Assembly (NCBI RefSeq): GCF_038562415.1
Contig: NZ_JBCFBA010000016.1
Span: 60,747 to 124,746 of the forward strand
Reading direction: 5' to 3'
Length of the DNA: 64,000 nt
Source: Solidesulfovibrio sp.
Lineage (GTDB): Bacteria; Desulfobacterota; Desulfovibrionia; Desulfovibrionales; Desulfovibrionaceae
The notes below the pieces were generated by a model. It was not told the DNA's origin. It made no database searches and saw nothing but the letters and a program-made list of their open reading frames with translations. Below are positions 51,809 to 61,581 of the stretch, piece by piece. The position numbers and the translations under genes were made by a program. Position 1 is the first letter of the stretch. The number at the start of each line of letters is the position of its first letter.

Positions 51809-53107
51809 TCAGTCGGCCGTCGGCGGGGCCTCGGCCACGTCCGGGTTGAAATAGCCGAAGCGCAGCCAGGGGCAGGCCTTGCGCAGGCGCTTGCGGAAGT
51901 TTCGAAGCCCCATGGAGGCGTGGCGGGCCGGGTCGGCCAGGGCGCCGCTGCCGCGCGCCACGGACAGGTAGAGCTCGGGGTCGAGGTTCAAGTTGCGCAG
52001 CTGCACGAAATCCACCCGGTGGGCGGTGATCAGGTCGGTTAATGCCGCCAGTTCCGCCTCGGTGTCGGACACGCCCGGGAAAAAGAGGAAATTGAGCGAA
52101 ATGAACAGCCCGGCCGCCCGGGCCCGGGCCAGGCTCTGGACCACGTCGCCGAAGCCGTAGCCCTGGGGGCGGTAGTAGGCTTCGTAGAGGGCCGCCTCGG
52201 CGCTCGACAGGCTCACCCGAATGGAGTCGCCGCCGGCCGCGGCAAAGGCCTCCACGGCCTCGGGCAGGCTGGCGTTGCTGTTGACGTTGACCGTGCCGGT
52301 GCCGCCGTTTTGGCGAAAGCGGGCCACGGCCTCGGCGATGACCCGGATTTCCGTGAGCGGCTCGCCCTCGCAGCCCTGGCCGAAGGAGTAGACCGGCCGT
52401 TTTTCGCGCCGGCCGTGCTCGGCCATGACCTCCACGATCTCCTGGGCCGCCGGCCGGAAGGTGATGCGGCTTTGGGTGGCGGGAAAGCCCGAGGACGGGT
52501 CCTGGAGCGACAGGCAGCCGACGCAGCGGGCGTTGCAGGCGCGCGAGGTGGGCAGGGGGGCTTCGTGGCGCCCCAGGGCCAGGTTGCGGGCCGCCGGACA
52601 GCACGACGTCAGCGCGCAGCCCATCAGGTGCTCGATGAGCCGGTTTTTGGGGTATTTGGCCCGAAGCGCCCGGGCGCCCTTGACGATGCGCTCGCGCGGG
52701 ATGCCGGTAAAGACCTGCCGCTTGTCCTCGTCGACCTTCGCCGCCGCCACCACGAACCGGTCCCCGGAAAAACCCACCGCGCCGTAGGCGAAAAGCGGCA
52801 GCACCGGCGCGCCGGCATTGGTGGCGTAGGCGGCCGTGGCCGAGAGCGTGTGCCCCGGGCAGACGAAGGCGGCCACGGCCCGGTCCTCCAGGCGCTCGAT
52901 CTCCCCGGATTCGGGGTCGAAGCCCAGGGCGTCGCGGCCGGGCAGCAGGAACAGTTCGCTTTCCGGGGGCAGGGGGATGATCTCGTCGGGGCGCGGCGGT
53001 TCCAGCCGGTCGCCCCGGCGCACGAGCATTTCCAGTTCCGGGTGGTCGTAGATGTTGCCGTCGTCGTCGGCGAAAACGAGCTTGGGCGCGGGCTTGTGTT
53101 CGGCCAT
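51809..53107 (-). CDS. Uncharacterised radical SAM protein
   Basis: 432 residues. A 150-residue N-terminal region (KLVFADDDGNIYDHPELEML) precedes LPTSRACNARCVGCLSLQD, with the cluster motif CNARCVGC, then FGQGCEGEPLTEIRVIAEAV and VNVNSNASLPEAVEAFAAAG. An extra CALTSCCPAARN just before the motif may bind another cluster. The family is common in sulfate reducers but of unknown function as far as I can tell. The ATG at 53107 with GGAG upstream is preferred to the longer frame from 53149. Confidence 0.8.
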   Translation of the reverse strand: MAEHKPAPKLVFADDDGNIYDHPELEMLVRRGDRLEPPRPDEIIPLPPESELFLLPGRDALGFDPESGEIERLEDRAVAAFVCPGHTLSATAAYATNAGAPVLPLFAYGAVGFSGDRFVVAAAKVDEDKRQVFTGIPRERIVKGARALRAKYPKNRLIEHLMGCALTSCCPAARNLALGRHEAPLPTSRACNARCVGCLSLQDPSSGFPATQSRITFRPAAQEIVEVMAEHGRREKRPVYSFGQGCEGEPLTEIRVIAEAVARFRQNGGTGTVNVNSNASLPEAVEAFAAAGGDSIRVSLSSAEAALYEAYYRPQGYGFGDVVQSLARARAAGLFISLNFLFFPGVSDTEAELAALTDLITAHRVDFVQLRNLNLDPELYLSVARGSGALADPARHASMGLRNFRKRLRKACPWLRFGYFNPDVAEAPPTAD

Positions 53108-53146
53108 GGCGGTCTCCGTGGAGCGGGCAAGATCTTTTGGCAACGA

Positions 53147-53178
53147 CAAAAGGCGGAGCCGCGTCAGCGGCTCCGCCT
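53147..53178 (-). terminator. Terminator of the rplM-rpsI operon
   Basis: AGGCGGAGCCGC and GCGGCTCCGCCT form a perfect 12-bp stem around GTCA; on minus it is followed by TTTTGTCG. It is 31 bp after the rpsI stop. Confidence 0.9.
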
Positions 53179-53208
53179 GGACTGGTCGTGTCGCGGTACC
53201 CGTGGCGA

Positions 53209-53601
53209 TTAACGCTTCGAGTACTGGAACCGGGCGCGGGCGCCGCGCTGGCCGTACTTCTTGCGTTCCTTCTCGCGGGAATCGCGGGTGAGCAGGCCGG
53301 CCTTTTTGAGCACGCCGCGCAGTTCCGGGTCAAGGGTGCACAGGGCGCGGGAAATGCCGTGCCGCACGGCCTCGGCCTGGCCGGTCATGCCGCCGCCGGC
53401 CACGTTGACCTTCACGTCCACCCGGCCGTCGAGCTTGGCCAGCACCAGGGCCTGGCGCACGATGGCAAGCAGGGTGGGGCGAGGGAAATATTCCTCGAAA
53501 GGACGGTCATTGACCAGGATGCGGCCATTGCCCTTGTACAGGCGGGTGCGGGCCACGGCGGACTTGCGGCGTCCGGTGCCGTAGTAGAATTCGTCGCTCA
53601 T
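53209..53601 (-). CDS. rpsI: 30S ribosomal protein S9
   Basis: 130 residues, normal length. [40 protein letters not shown] and the basic end [12 protein letters not shown] are diagnostic. The C-terminal tail reaches the decoding site. It follows rplM by 21 bp, the usual operon. Confidence 0.98.
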   Translation of the reverse strand: MSDEFYYGTGRRKSAVARTRLYKGNGRILVNDRPFEEYFPRPTLLAIVRQALVLAKLDGRVDVKVNVAGGGMTGQAEAVRHGISRALCTLDPELRGVLKKAGLLTRDSREKERKKYGQRGARARFQYSKR

Positions 53602-53622
53602 GCACTTGTCTCCGCGCGGCGG

Positions 53623-54051
53623 TTACACGTCGAGGGTTTCGGGCTTCTGCGCCTCGTGGGGATGGGCTTCCCCGGCGTAAACCTTGAGTTTTTTGAGCAT
53701 GGCCCGGCCGAGTCGGTTTTTCGGCAGCATGCCCCGGACAGCCTTGCGGATGACTTCTTCCGGCTTGGTGGCCAGCATGTCCCGCAGGTTGGTTTCCTTC
53801 AGGCCGCCGATCCACCCGGAATGCCGATAGTATTTTTTCTGGTCCAGCTTGCGGCCGGTGGTGCGCACCTTGCCGGCGTTGACCACGACAATGAAGTCGC
53901 CGGTATCCAGATGGGGGCAGAATTCCGCCTTGTGCTTGCCGCGCAGGCGCACGGCCACGGCGGAGGCCAAGCGGCCGAGGATCTTGTCCGAGGCGTCGAC
54001 CACGAACCAGTTTCGGGAAATATCTTTGGGCGTCGGGCTAAACGTTTTCAT
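53623..54051 (-). CDS. rplM: 50S ribosomal protein L13
   Basis: 142 residues, normal length. The start [20 protein letters not shown] and [20 protein letters not shown], then [20 protein letters not shown] and [20 protein letters not shown] are diagnostic. First gene of the rplM-rpsI pair; a GGAG-type ribosome site lies upstream. Confidence 0.98.
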   Translation of the reverse strand: MKTFSPTPKDISRNWFVVDASDKILGRLASAVAVRLRGKHKAEFCPHLDTGDFIVVVNAGKVRTTGRKLDQKKYYRHSGWIGGLKETNLRDMLATKPEEVIRKAVRGMLPKNRLGRAMLKKLKVYAGEAHPHEAQKPETLDV

Positions 54052-54220
54052 GGCGGCTCCTCTGAGTTGCTCGAAAGACGAATCGTGTAAGCGGCGGGGG
54101 GAGGATTGTCAATACTTTTTTCCGCGCAAGCGGCCGCCGCGTGGCCGGGCGCCTGCCCGGTTGCCCTCGGGGGCCGGCCGGGCTAGGTTGCGCCCCAAGG
54201 CCGATTTCCCGGGAGTCTCC

Positions 54221-55480
54221 ATGGTCAGCGTCCGAAAAAGCTTTTTGCAACTGCTTTTCGCCGGCTCCTTCATGAAGCGCTGGAACGACAAGCACCGCTC
54301 CATGGAGCTGGTGGAAGTCGACAAGCAGGCCCACAAGATGATGGTGGCCTGGATGCTCTACGAACGCAACAGCGGGCACTTGAGCCAGCCGGAAAAGATC
54401 GCCCTGGGCCTGCAAATCGTCGAGGGCGGCCTGTTCGAATACCTCTACCGCCTGGTGATCACGGATATCAAGCCGCCGGTTTTCTACAAGATAAAAGCCA
54501 AACCCGACCATTACGGCCAGCTCACGGCCTGGGTCTTTTCCCAACTCGAACCGCGCGTGCGGGCACTGGGCGAGGAGTTCTGGGAGCGGCTTCGCACCTA
54601 CCTGGCCGTGCCCGAGGCCGATACCCCGGCCCGGCGCATCCTCGACGCCGCCCACCTCTACGCCAGCGGCTGGGAATATTCGCTGATCAAGCGCGACAAC
54701 CCCTGGGACGACGAACTGCTCGACATCGAAACGTCGTTTACCGGCGGCCTGGCCCGCTTCGCCGACCTCGACGGCGTGGGCGACCTGGCAAGCGGGCTTT
54801 TCGCCGGCAAAAAGACCACGCTGGGCCATTTCGCCAGGCTCCTGGGCCAACTGCGCTTCCAGACGCGCTGGTCCCAGACGCCGCGCATCCCGGAAACCTC
54901 GGTGCTCGGCCACATGTTCCTGGTCGCCGCCTACGCCTACTTCTTCAGCCTGGCCGTGGACGCCTGCCCGGCCAGGCGGCTCAACAACTTTTTCGCCGGC
55001 CTCTACCACGACATGCCGGAACTGCTGACCCGCGACATCATCTCGCCGGTCAAGCAGTCCGTGGCCCCCCTTGGCGGCATGATCAAGGAATACGAGAACG
55101 CGGAACTCGAGCGGCGGGTCTTTTCGGTGCTGCGCGGCGGCGGCTGCGCCGACCTGGCCGACCGGCTGGGCTATCTGCTCGGCATGGACGTGGGTTCGGA
55201 GTTCCACGAATCCGTGCGCGACGGGACCGGGCCGGTCAGGCGCGTGACGCCCGCCGAACTGCAGGACCGCTGCAATCTCGACGCCTTCGACCCCAAGGAC
55301 GGCGAGCTGCTCAAAGTCTGCGACAACCTGGCCGCCTTCATCGAGGCCTATACGGCGCTGCGCAACGGCATCACCTCCGATCAGCTCCAGCAGGCCGTCT
55401 GGCGCCTTCGCAACAAATACGCCGCCACCGTGCTCTTCGGCCGGGTGCATGTCGGCGCCCTGCTGGCGGATTTCGACTGA
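54221..55480 (+). CDS. HD-domain protein, probable nucleotide phosphohydrolase
   Basis: 419 residues. The C-terminal half carries ETSVLGHMFLVAAYAYFFSL and GLYHDMPELLTRDIISPVKQ: the first His and the HD pair of the HD metal site, resembling YfbR-like/HD_3 proteins. The N-terminal half begins MVSVRKSFLQLLFAGSFMKR. The ATG has GGGAG upstream; the longer open frame to the left is antisense to rplM. It is divergent from rplM and lies 17 bp before a glycosyltransferase gene. Confidence 0.82.
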   Translation: MVSVRKSFLQLLFAGSFMKRWNDKHRSMELVEVDKQAHKMMVAWMLYERNSGHLSQPEKIALGLQIVEGGLFEYLYRLVITDIKPPVFYKIKAKPDHYGQLTAWVFSQLEPRVRALGEEFWERLRTYLAVPEADTPARRILDAAHLYASGWEYSLIKRDNPWDDELLDIETSFTGGLARFADLDGVGDLASGLFAGKKTTLGHFARLLGQLRFQTRWSQTPRIPETSVLGHMFLVAAYAYFFSLAVDACPARRLNNFFAGLYHDMPELLTRDIISPVKQSVAPLGGMIKEYENAELERRVFSVLRGGGCADLADRLGYLLGMDVGSEFHESVRDGTGPVRRVTPAELQDRCNLDAFDPKDGELLKVCDNLAAFIEAYTALRNGITSDQLQQAVWRLRNKYAATVLFGRVHVGALLADFD

Positions 55481-55497
55481 GGCCGGCGGAGAAGCGC

Positions 55498-58400
55498 GTG
55501 GTGCGGTGGATGAAGCGTTTCGCCCTTGCGGCCGGGCTGCTGGTCTTTTTGGCCGCGCTTTCGGCCACGCGGCTGTGGCGGCTCGACACGGCGTCGCTGT
55601 GGGAGGACGACTACCTCAACCTCGACCGGGCGTTGCTGCCCCTGGCCGACATGTTCGCCATCCAGAAGTTCCAGGGCCCGGCCGACACCATCTTCGATTT
55701 CCAGCCGCCGCTGGCCTACGTCCTCCAGCACCTGGCCCTGGCCGTGGACCAAAGCTCCCTGGCCGCCCGGCTGCCGAGCGTGCTGGCCGGCCTGCTCACG
55801 CCCCTGGCCCTGGGGCTGCTCGGCCGGCGCCTGTTCGGCCGGGAGGCGGGCCTGGCCTGCCTGCTGCTGGGGACGTTTTTGCTGTTTCCCATCAAGTACG
55901 CCCAGGCCATCAAATTCTACGCCGTGTTCCTGTTGCTGGCCGTGACCAGCATGTGGCTGCTCCTGCGGGCCGTGGACCGCAACGACCGCGCCTCCTGGGC
56001 CTGCTACGCCCTGGCCGCCATCGGCATGCTCTACGCCGGCTACCAGGGCTTCCCGACCCTGTGCGCGCAGGCCGTGTACGCCGGGGCGACTCTTTTGCGC
56101 CGCACGCGCCGGGCGGCCCCCGGGGAGCGCCTGGCCGCGGGGCGCCGGGCGATCGTCGCCTTCGGCTGCGTGGGCCTGGCCGTCTTGCCGTGGCTGGAGG
56201 CGGTCTCCTTCGTCCAGGACTTCTTGCGCGAACCGTCCGTGGATACCTGGGCCGGGATCGGGCCGGGCTTTTTCGCGAGCATCGTCGCCGCCTTCATCGC
56301 CGGGGATGCCGATCCGGCCTGGGGCTGGATCGCGGCCTGGATCGCCGCGGCCGGGATCGGCACGGCGATGGCCCTCGGCCGCAGGCAATACGGGGCCGTG
56401 GGGCTTTTGGGCCTGTGGTTCGGCGTCATGTCCCTGGCCTTGATCGGCTCGAAAACCCAGCTGCGCGGCTTGATCGGCCCGCGCCATTTCGTGCTGGCCT
56501 TTCCGGTGCTGGTGCTGCTGGGGGGCAATGGCCTGGCGGCCGTGGCCCGGGGGGCCGGGCGGTTGGCCGCCGGCCGTCGCGGTGGCCGGGCCGTGGGGCC
56601 GGCCGTGGCCGCGGGGTGCGGCCTGATCTTGCTGTGGCCGAGTTTTTCGGCCTATCCGGCCTACTATTTCCGGGTCATGAGCCTGGACCGGGAATTCTTC
56701 CAGTGGCTCGACGCGGCGGGCGGAGCGGCCGACGCCCTGGAATTTCACGGCTACAAGCGCAACACCAAGCGTTTCGCCGCCGGCTGGTACCTGCCGGGGC
56801 GCTTCGCCGAGGCCGGCACCTTCGACGGGCCGGGCTATCGCCGCATCCTGGACATCGACAGCGTCTACACCGACGCCGCCGCCGCGCGACCCCGCCAGCC
56901 CGGAATGGCGCTCAAGGCGTTCGACGCCCTTTTCACCTCCACCCGGGTCAGCCTCGCCCCGGCGGCCAGTCGCGCCCCCCTGGTCCTGGACCCGGGGCCG
57001 GACGGCACCTACCGCTATGCCGACGATTTCCGGGGCAGGCACTTTTACGCCGACGCGTTCGCGGCGCGAAACATGACCCTGGACACCGAACTCGGCATGC
57101 TGCGCCCGGCGCGGTATTCCAAGCCGGCCGAGGCCGTCTGGGCCTTCGAGGCGGCCCCGGGCCAGGAAGCCTCGGACATCCGGCTTACGGTCACGGCCGC
57201 CCTCTACAAGCGCCATCCGTCCCGGGCGGCCGATTCCACGCTGATCGTGGAGGCCAGCCCCGACGGCCGGGAGTGGACGCCGCTTGGCGTCATCGGCCAG
57301 GAGGCCTTTCCCCTGGCCGACGGCCGGCCGGTCACCGTGCCGAAGCCCTTTTTCGAGGAGATCGATTTCTACCACGGCCGCTGCCGCGAGACGCGGCTTG
57401 CCTATGCCGTGCCCGGACGCCTGGCCGCCGGGGGAAGGCTCTTCGTGCGCCTGGGCTACCGGCCGGGCCGCGTGGAGGGCTTTCTCAACATCGCCGGCCT
57501 GGAGTTGACCGCCGCCGTGCGCGGCCCGGGGCCGGCCTGGCCGGCCGATACGCCGCTGGTGCGGCAGGCCGCCCATCTGCTGGCCAATGTCCGGGCCGCC
57601 CCCTGGTCCGAGGCCGACGATGGCCGGGTGGAGGGGCTTTTCGCCTTTGCCGCGCCCGAGGCCCCGGGCTTGCTTGCGGCCGGGTTGCCCGTGGCGTCGC
57701 CCGAGGCTCGGCAGCGTTTTCTTGACCGCCATCCCGGCATCGTGCCGGCCGGGGGGCTGTACGACCGCGACGGCCGCGCGGTGTTGTGGCTTTACGACAC
57801 GACCCTGGCCGCGGGCGGGTCGCGGCTGGACGCCGACTCCCCGCAAAAGCGCCTGCGCGGCCCGGCGCCGGGGAATGACGGCCCGGTTTCGCTGCGGCTT
57901 CGCGGCGACATCCGCTGCCCGGTCCTGCGCCTGGACGGCCAGGACCTGTCCCTGCCGGTCGTGGCCCCGCCGGGCAGCACGCTGACCGTGACGCCCGGCG
58001 GCCGGGGCCGCATCGCCTTCGTGCCCGATTGGACCGACACGGCCCGGTTCGCCTCGGCCATGACCTATGCCCGCAACCTGGCCCCGTCGAAGCGGCTTCG
58101 CGGGGAACTGGTCTGCCGGGGCGAGGGCAACTGCGCCTTCACCTACACCTTCGTCTCGGCCCTGCCCATGACCGAACTGCGCCTGAAAGTCTTTCCCCAG
58201 GTCTATGCCAACCCCTGCCGCAAATGCCCGGAAAACGCGGCCCGGGTGCTGGCCTCCACGGACGGGGGGCAAACCTGGCAGCCCCTCGTGGAGGACACCG
58301 GCGGCGAGCCCTGCACCTGGACGCCGCCGGGGCGGTACGTGGTCGGGCGGCTGCGCTTCGACAAGCCCGTGACATCGCTGCTCCTGTCGTTTCGTCTGGA

Positions 58401-58605
58401 GCAGGGGGAGCAGGCCGGGTTTTTGTCGCCGTCGTGGAACGTGGACGGCATGTACGTCGAGGCCGACCTGGACGCCAGGATACTGCCGCCGCTGCGCCTC
58501 CCTTCGGGCGCTGTGGACGTGTCCCTGATCGAGTCGGAGGCCAATGATTTCACGCTGACGCTGCGGCCCGGGGAATGGCCGTTGAGCCTCCGGACAGGTG
58601 AGTGA
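55498..58605 (+). CDS. Large GT-C (family 39/83-type) membrane glycosyltransferase with C-terminal beta domains
   Basis: 1035 residues from a GTG start. The first 410 residues form a GT-C membrane core: a first helix, then the catalytic-loop acidic motif SLWEDDYLNLDRALLPLADM, followed by about ten helices ending near LLWPSFSAYPAYYF. The remaining 600 residues are soluble and beta-rich (LTVTAALYKRHPSR, TLIVEASPDGREWTPLG, ASTDGGQTWQPLVEDTGGEP), like carbohydrate-binding or sialidase-type repeats. Such enzymes use polyprenyl-phosphate sugars on the periplasmic face. The long appended half is unusual. It may be cotranscribed with the HD gene. Confidence 0.8.
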   Translation: MVRWMKRFALAAGLLVFLAALSATRLWRLDTASLWEDDYLNLDRALLPLADMFAIQKFQGPADTIFDFQPPLAYVLQHLALAVDQSSLAARLPSVLAGLLTPLALGLLGRRLFGREAGLACLLLGTFLLFPIKYAQAIKFYAVFLLLAVTSMWLLLRAVDRNDRASWACYALAAIGMLYAGYQGFPTLCAQAVYAGATLLRRTRRAAPGERLAAGRRAIVAFGCVGLAVLPWLEAVSFVQDFLREPSVDTWAGIGPGFFASIVAAFIAGDADPAWGWIAAWIAAAGIGTAMALGRRQYGAVGLLGLWFGVMSLALIGSKTQLRGLIGPRHFVLAFPVLVLLGGNGLAAVARGAGRLAAGRRGGRAVGPAVAAGCGLILLWPSFSAYPAYYFRVMSLDREFFQWLDAAGGAADALEFHGYKRNTKRFAAGWYLPGRFAEAGTFDGPGYRRILDIDSVYTDAAAARPRQPGMALKAFDALFTSTRVSLAPAASRAPLVLDPGPDGTYRYADDFRGRHFYADAFAARNMTLDTELGMLRPARYSKPAEAVWAFEAAPGQEASDIRLTVTAALYKRHPSRAADSTLIVEASPDGREWTPLGVIGQEAFPLADGRPVTVPKPFFEEIDFYHGRCRETRLAYAVPGRLAAGGRLFVRLGYRPGRVEGFLNIAGLELTAAVRGPGPAWPADTPLVRQAAHLLANVRAAPWSEADDGRVEGLFAFAAPEAPGLLAAGLPVASPEARQRFLDRHPGIVPAGGLYDRDGRAVLWLYDTTLAAGGSRLDADSPQKRLRGPAPGNDGPVSLRLRGDIRCPVLRLDGQDLSLPVVAPPGSTLTVTPGGRGRIAFVPDWTDTARFASAMTYARNLAPSKRLRGELVCRGEGNCAFTYTFVSALPMTELRLKVFPQVYANPCRKCPENAARVLASTDGGQTWQPLVEDTGGEPCTWTPPGRYVVGRLRFDKPVTSLLLSFRLEQGEQAGFLSPSWNVDGMYVEADLDARILPPLRLPSGAVDVSLIESEANDFTLTLRPGEWPLSLRTGE

Positions 58606-58692
58606 AGCGCGGCGATTGCATCGCATCCGCAACCGACGAGGCGCTCGCGCGAGGAAGTCCTTACGGACCATGGCCCTAGACCGCATCATATC

Positions 58693-58730
58693 AACGCCCC
58701 GGCACGGCGAACCGTGCCGGGGCGTTCTTC
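58693..58730 (-). terminator. Strong terminator of the malic enzyme operon
   Basis: A perfect 15-bp stem (AACGCCCCGGCACGG and its complement) closes a TTCG tetraloop on minus, 27 bp after the malic enzyme stop. T content after the stem is low but the hairpin is very stable; it may act in both directions. Confidence 0.85.
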
Positions 58731-58752
58731 ATGGCCGCCTGCGGTGTTGCGG

Positions 58753-60072
58753 CTAGAAGTCGTAGTTGTAGGTGGCCACGTAGGCGTCGATGCGCTTGTG
58801 CGAGGCGTCGATGCGCGCGCGCAGGTCCTTCTTGTACTGCTCCAGGTCGATCTTGATCTTGGCTACGCCCGTGTCCATGGCCGCCTTGGCCACGGCCGGG
58901 GCTTCCCATTCCAGCATGCGGAAGTCCAGCGCCTTGGGGATGACGTAGTCGATGCCGAACTTCACGTCCTTTTCGCCGTACATGTCCATGACCTCGACCG
59001 GCACCGGTTCCTTGGCCAGGGCGGCCAGGGACTTGGCCGCGGCCATCTTCATCTCCTCGTTGATCCTCTTCGAGCCGACGTCCAGGGCGCCGCGGAAGAT
59101 GAACGGGAAGCCGGAGACGTTGTTGACCTGGTTGGGGAAATCCGACCGGCCGGTGCCCATGATGGCGTCGGGCCGGGCGTCCTTGGCGTCGTGGTAGGGG
59201 ATTTCCGGATCGGGGTTGGCCATGGCGAAGATGATCGGGTTCTTGCCCATGGAGGCGACCATGTCCTTGGACACCAGGCCCTTGGTGGAAAGGCCCAGGA
59301 ACACGTCGGCGCCCTTGAAGGCCTCGGCCAGGTTCGCGTAGGCCTGTTTCTGGGCGAACTGGGCCTTGGTCGGGTGCAGGCCGGTGCGGCCGGCGTGGAT
59401 GTGGCCCTTGGAGTCGAACATGGCGATGTTGGCCGGGTCGACGCCGAGGGCGATGTAGAACTTGGAGCAGGCGATGGCCGCCGCGCCGGCGCCGGAGACC
59501 ACGATTTTGAGGTCCTCGATCCTCTTGCCGGCGATCTCCACGGCGTTGAGGATGCCGGCGCCGGAGATGATGGCCGTGCCGTGCTGGTCGTCGTGGAAGA
59601 CCGGGATGTCCATCATCTCGATGAGGCGCTGCTCGATCTCGAAGCATTCCGGCGCCTTGATGTCTTCCAGGTTGATGGCCCCGAAGGTCGGCTCCAGCAG
59701 CTTGACCGTTTCGATGACCTTCTCGGGGTCCAGGGTGGCCAGGTTGATGTCGTAGACGTCGATGTCCGCGAAGATCTTAAACAGCACGCCCTTGCCTTCC
59801 ATGACCGGCTTGCCGGCCTTGGGGCCGATGTTGCCCAGGCCAAGGACGGCCGTGCCGTTGGAGACCACGGCCACCAGGTTGCCCCGGTTGGTGTATTTCC
59901 ACACGTTCTCCGGGTCGGCGGCGATTTCCAGGCAGGCCTGGGCCACGCCCGGGGAATAGGCCAGCGAAAGGTCCTTCTGGTTGCGGCAGGGCTTGATGGG
60001 CACGGTCTCGATTTTGCCGGTGCGCCAGACGGAATGGTACTTGAGCGCTTCTTCCTTGGTGAAAAGGGCCAT
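58753..60072 (-). CDS. maeB-like: NAD(P)-dependent malic enzyme (oxaloacetate-decarboxylating)
   Basis: 439 residues, the short bacterial form without a phosphotransacetylase domain. [40 protein letters not shown], the metal site [20 protein letters not shown] and the nucleotide fold [20 protein letters not shown] are diagnostic. It converts malate to pyruvate and CO2. The chosen ATG has GAGGAG upstream. It follows the NfnAB and fumarase genes, so malate made by fumarase can feed NADPH to NfnAB. Confidence 0.96.
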   Translation of the reverse strand: MALFTKEEALKYHSVWRTGKIETVPIKPCRNQKDLSLAYSPGVAQACLEIAADPENVWKYTNRGNLVAVVSNGTAVLGLGNIGPKAGKPVMEGKGVLFKIFADIDVYDINLATLDPEKVIETVKLLEPTFGAINLEDIKAPECFEIEQRLIEMMDIPVFHDDQHGTAIISGAGILNAVEIAGKRIEDLKIVVSGAGAAAIACSKFYIALGVDPANIAMFDSKGHIHAGRTGLHPTKAQFAQKQAYANLAEAFKGADVFLGLSTKGLVSKDMVASMGKNPIIFAMANPDPEIPYHDAKDARPDAIMGTGRSDFPNQVNNVSGFPFIFRGALDVGSKRINEEMKMAAAKSLAALAKEPVPVEVMDMYGEKDVKFGIDYVIPKALDFRMLEWEAPAVAKAAMDTGVAKIKIDLEQYKKDLRARIDASHKRIDAYVATYNYDF

Positions 60073-60102
60073 GTGTGGTCTCCTCGCGTGGTTATGGTGC
60101 AA

Positions 60103-61581
60103 CTAGTGCTCGGCGGGATCACCCGCCGGTTTCGCCGCTGACGGTTCGGCCGCGGCCGGCCCGAGCAGCCGTTCGGCGATGGCCTTGGCCGCGCGGCGGC
60201 CGGCGCCCATGGCCGAGATGACCGTGGCCGCGCCGGTGACGATGTCGCCGCCGGCGAAGACGTTTCGTATGGAGGTTTCGCCCGTGGCCGCATCGGCGAC
60301 GATGTAGCCCCGGCGGTAGGTTTCAAGGCCCGGCGTGGTCTGGCTGATGAGCGGGTTGGCTCCGGTGCCCACGGCCACGACGGCCAGGTCGGCGTCGAGC
60401 ACGCAGGTGTCGCCCTGGCAGGCCACCGGCGCGCAGCGCCCGGAGGCGTCGGGTTCGCCGAGCATCATCTTCTGCATGACGATCTGTTTGAGCCGGCCGT
60501 TTTCGTCCCCGATGAATTCCAGCGGAGCGTTCAGGCACAGGATTTCCAGGCCTTCCTCCTTGGCGTGGTGGAGTTCCTCCAGCCGGCAGGGCATCTCGTG
60601 CTCGGTGCGGCGGTAGGCCAGGGAGACTTTCTCGGCGCCCAGGCGCATGGCCGTGCGGGCCGAGTCCATGGCCACGTTGCCGCCGCCGAAGACCACGACA
60701 TGCCTGGCCGGGAAGGTCGGCGTGTCGGCGGCCGGGAACTTGTAGGCCCGGCCGAGGTTGACCCTCGTCAGGTACTCGTTGGCCGAGAACACGCCGATGA
60801 GGTTTTCGCCCGGGATGCCCAGAAAGCGCGGCAGCCCGGCGCCCACGCCGATGAAGACGGCATCGTGGCCCGATTCCAGAAGCTCCGGCACGGTGATGGT
60901 CTTGCCGCCGACCCAGTTGGTGCGAAATTCCACACCCAGGGCTCGCATGGCTTCGACTTCCTGGCGCACCACGGCCTTGGGCAGGCGGAACTCCGGGATG
61001 CCGTAGACGAGCACGCCGCCCACCTCGTGCAGGGCCTCGAAGACCGTGACCGGAATGCCCTTGGCGGCCAGGTAGCCGGCGCAGGTGAGGCTACTCGGCC
61101 CCGAGCCGATGCAGGCGACTTTCAGGTCGTCGCGGGGCATGGCGCAGGCCGGGCCGCCGGTGACCGTGTCGCAGGCCGATTTGGCCAGGTAGGTGTCGGC
61201 CACGAAGCGTTCCAGGCGGCCGATGGCCACGGGCTCGCCCTTCTTGCCGAGGATGCACGAGCCTTCGCACTGGGTCTCTTGCGGGCAGACCCGGCCGCAT
61301 ACGGCCGGCAGCGAATTGGTTTCGCGCAGCACGGCGTAGGCGGCGTCGTGGTCGCATTCCACGATCTTTTTGATGAAGGCGGGTATGTCGATTTCCACCG
61401 GGCAGCCCTTGCGGCAGGCCGGTTTCTTGCATTGCAGGCAGCGCGCCGCCTCGGCGGCGGCCATGGCCTCGGTGTAGCCCAGGGCTACTTCGCTGAAGTT
61501 GCGGGCCCGGATTTTCGGGTCCTGTTCGGGCATGGCGGTGCGGGGGACTTTTGCCTTCTTACTTGGAGCATTGGCAGACAT
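60103..61581 (-). CDS. nfnB: NfnB: large subunit of NADH-dependent ferredoxin:NADP oxidoreductase (GltD-like)
   Basis: 492 residues. N-terminal clusters CLQCKKPACRKGCPVEIDIP and CGRVCPQETQCEGSC bind [4Fe-4S] centres; FAD site ACIGSGPSSLTCAGYLAAKG; NADPH site VVVFGGGNVAMDSARTAMRL; final AGGDIVTGAATVISAMGAGR. The fold equals the small chain of glutamate synthase, but the adjacent ferredoxin reductase-type gene shows the Nfn pair, which bifurcates electrons between NADPH, NADH and ferredoxin. The start at 61581 overlaps the nfnA stop by 23 bp; a Met 16 codons in is an alternative. Confidence 0.88.
   Translation of the reverse strand: MSANAPSKKAKVPRTAMPEQDPKIRARNFSEVALGYTEAMAAAEAARCLQCKKPACRKGCPVEIDIPAFIKKIVECDHDAAYAVLRETNSLPAVCGRVCPQETQCEGSCILGKKGEPVAIGRLERFVADTYLAKSACDTVTGGPACAMPRDDLKVACIGSGPSSLTCAGYLAAKGIPVTVFEALHEVGGVLVYGIPEFRLPKAVVRQEVEAMRALGVEFRTNWVGGKTITVPELLESGHDAVFIGVGAGLPRFLGIPGENLIGVFSANEYLTRVNLGRAYKFPAADTPTFPARHVVVFGGGNVAMDSARTAMRLGAEKVSLAYRRTEHEMPCRLEELHHAKEEGLEILCLNAPLEFIGDENGRLKQIVMQKMMLGEPDASGRCAPVACQGDTCVLDADLAVVAVGTGANPLISQTTPGLETYRRGYIVADAATGETSIRNVFAGGDIVTGAATVISAMGAGRRAAKAIAERLLGPAAAEPSAAKPAGDPAEH

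Noticed and set aside
55381..58689. 1102-residue open frame on minus across the glycosyltransferase
   Set aside because: Low-complexity Arg/Gln/Gly-rich antisense of a real membrane protein.
60103..61581. Glutamate synthase small chain
   Set aside because: No large glutamate synthase gene is adjacent; the neighbouring FAD/[2Fe-2S] gene marks the NfnAB pair instead.
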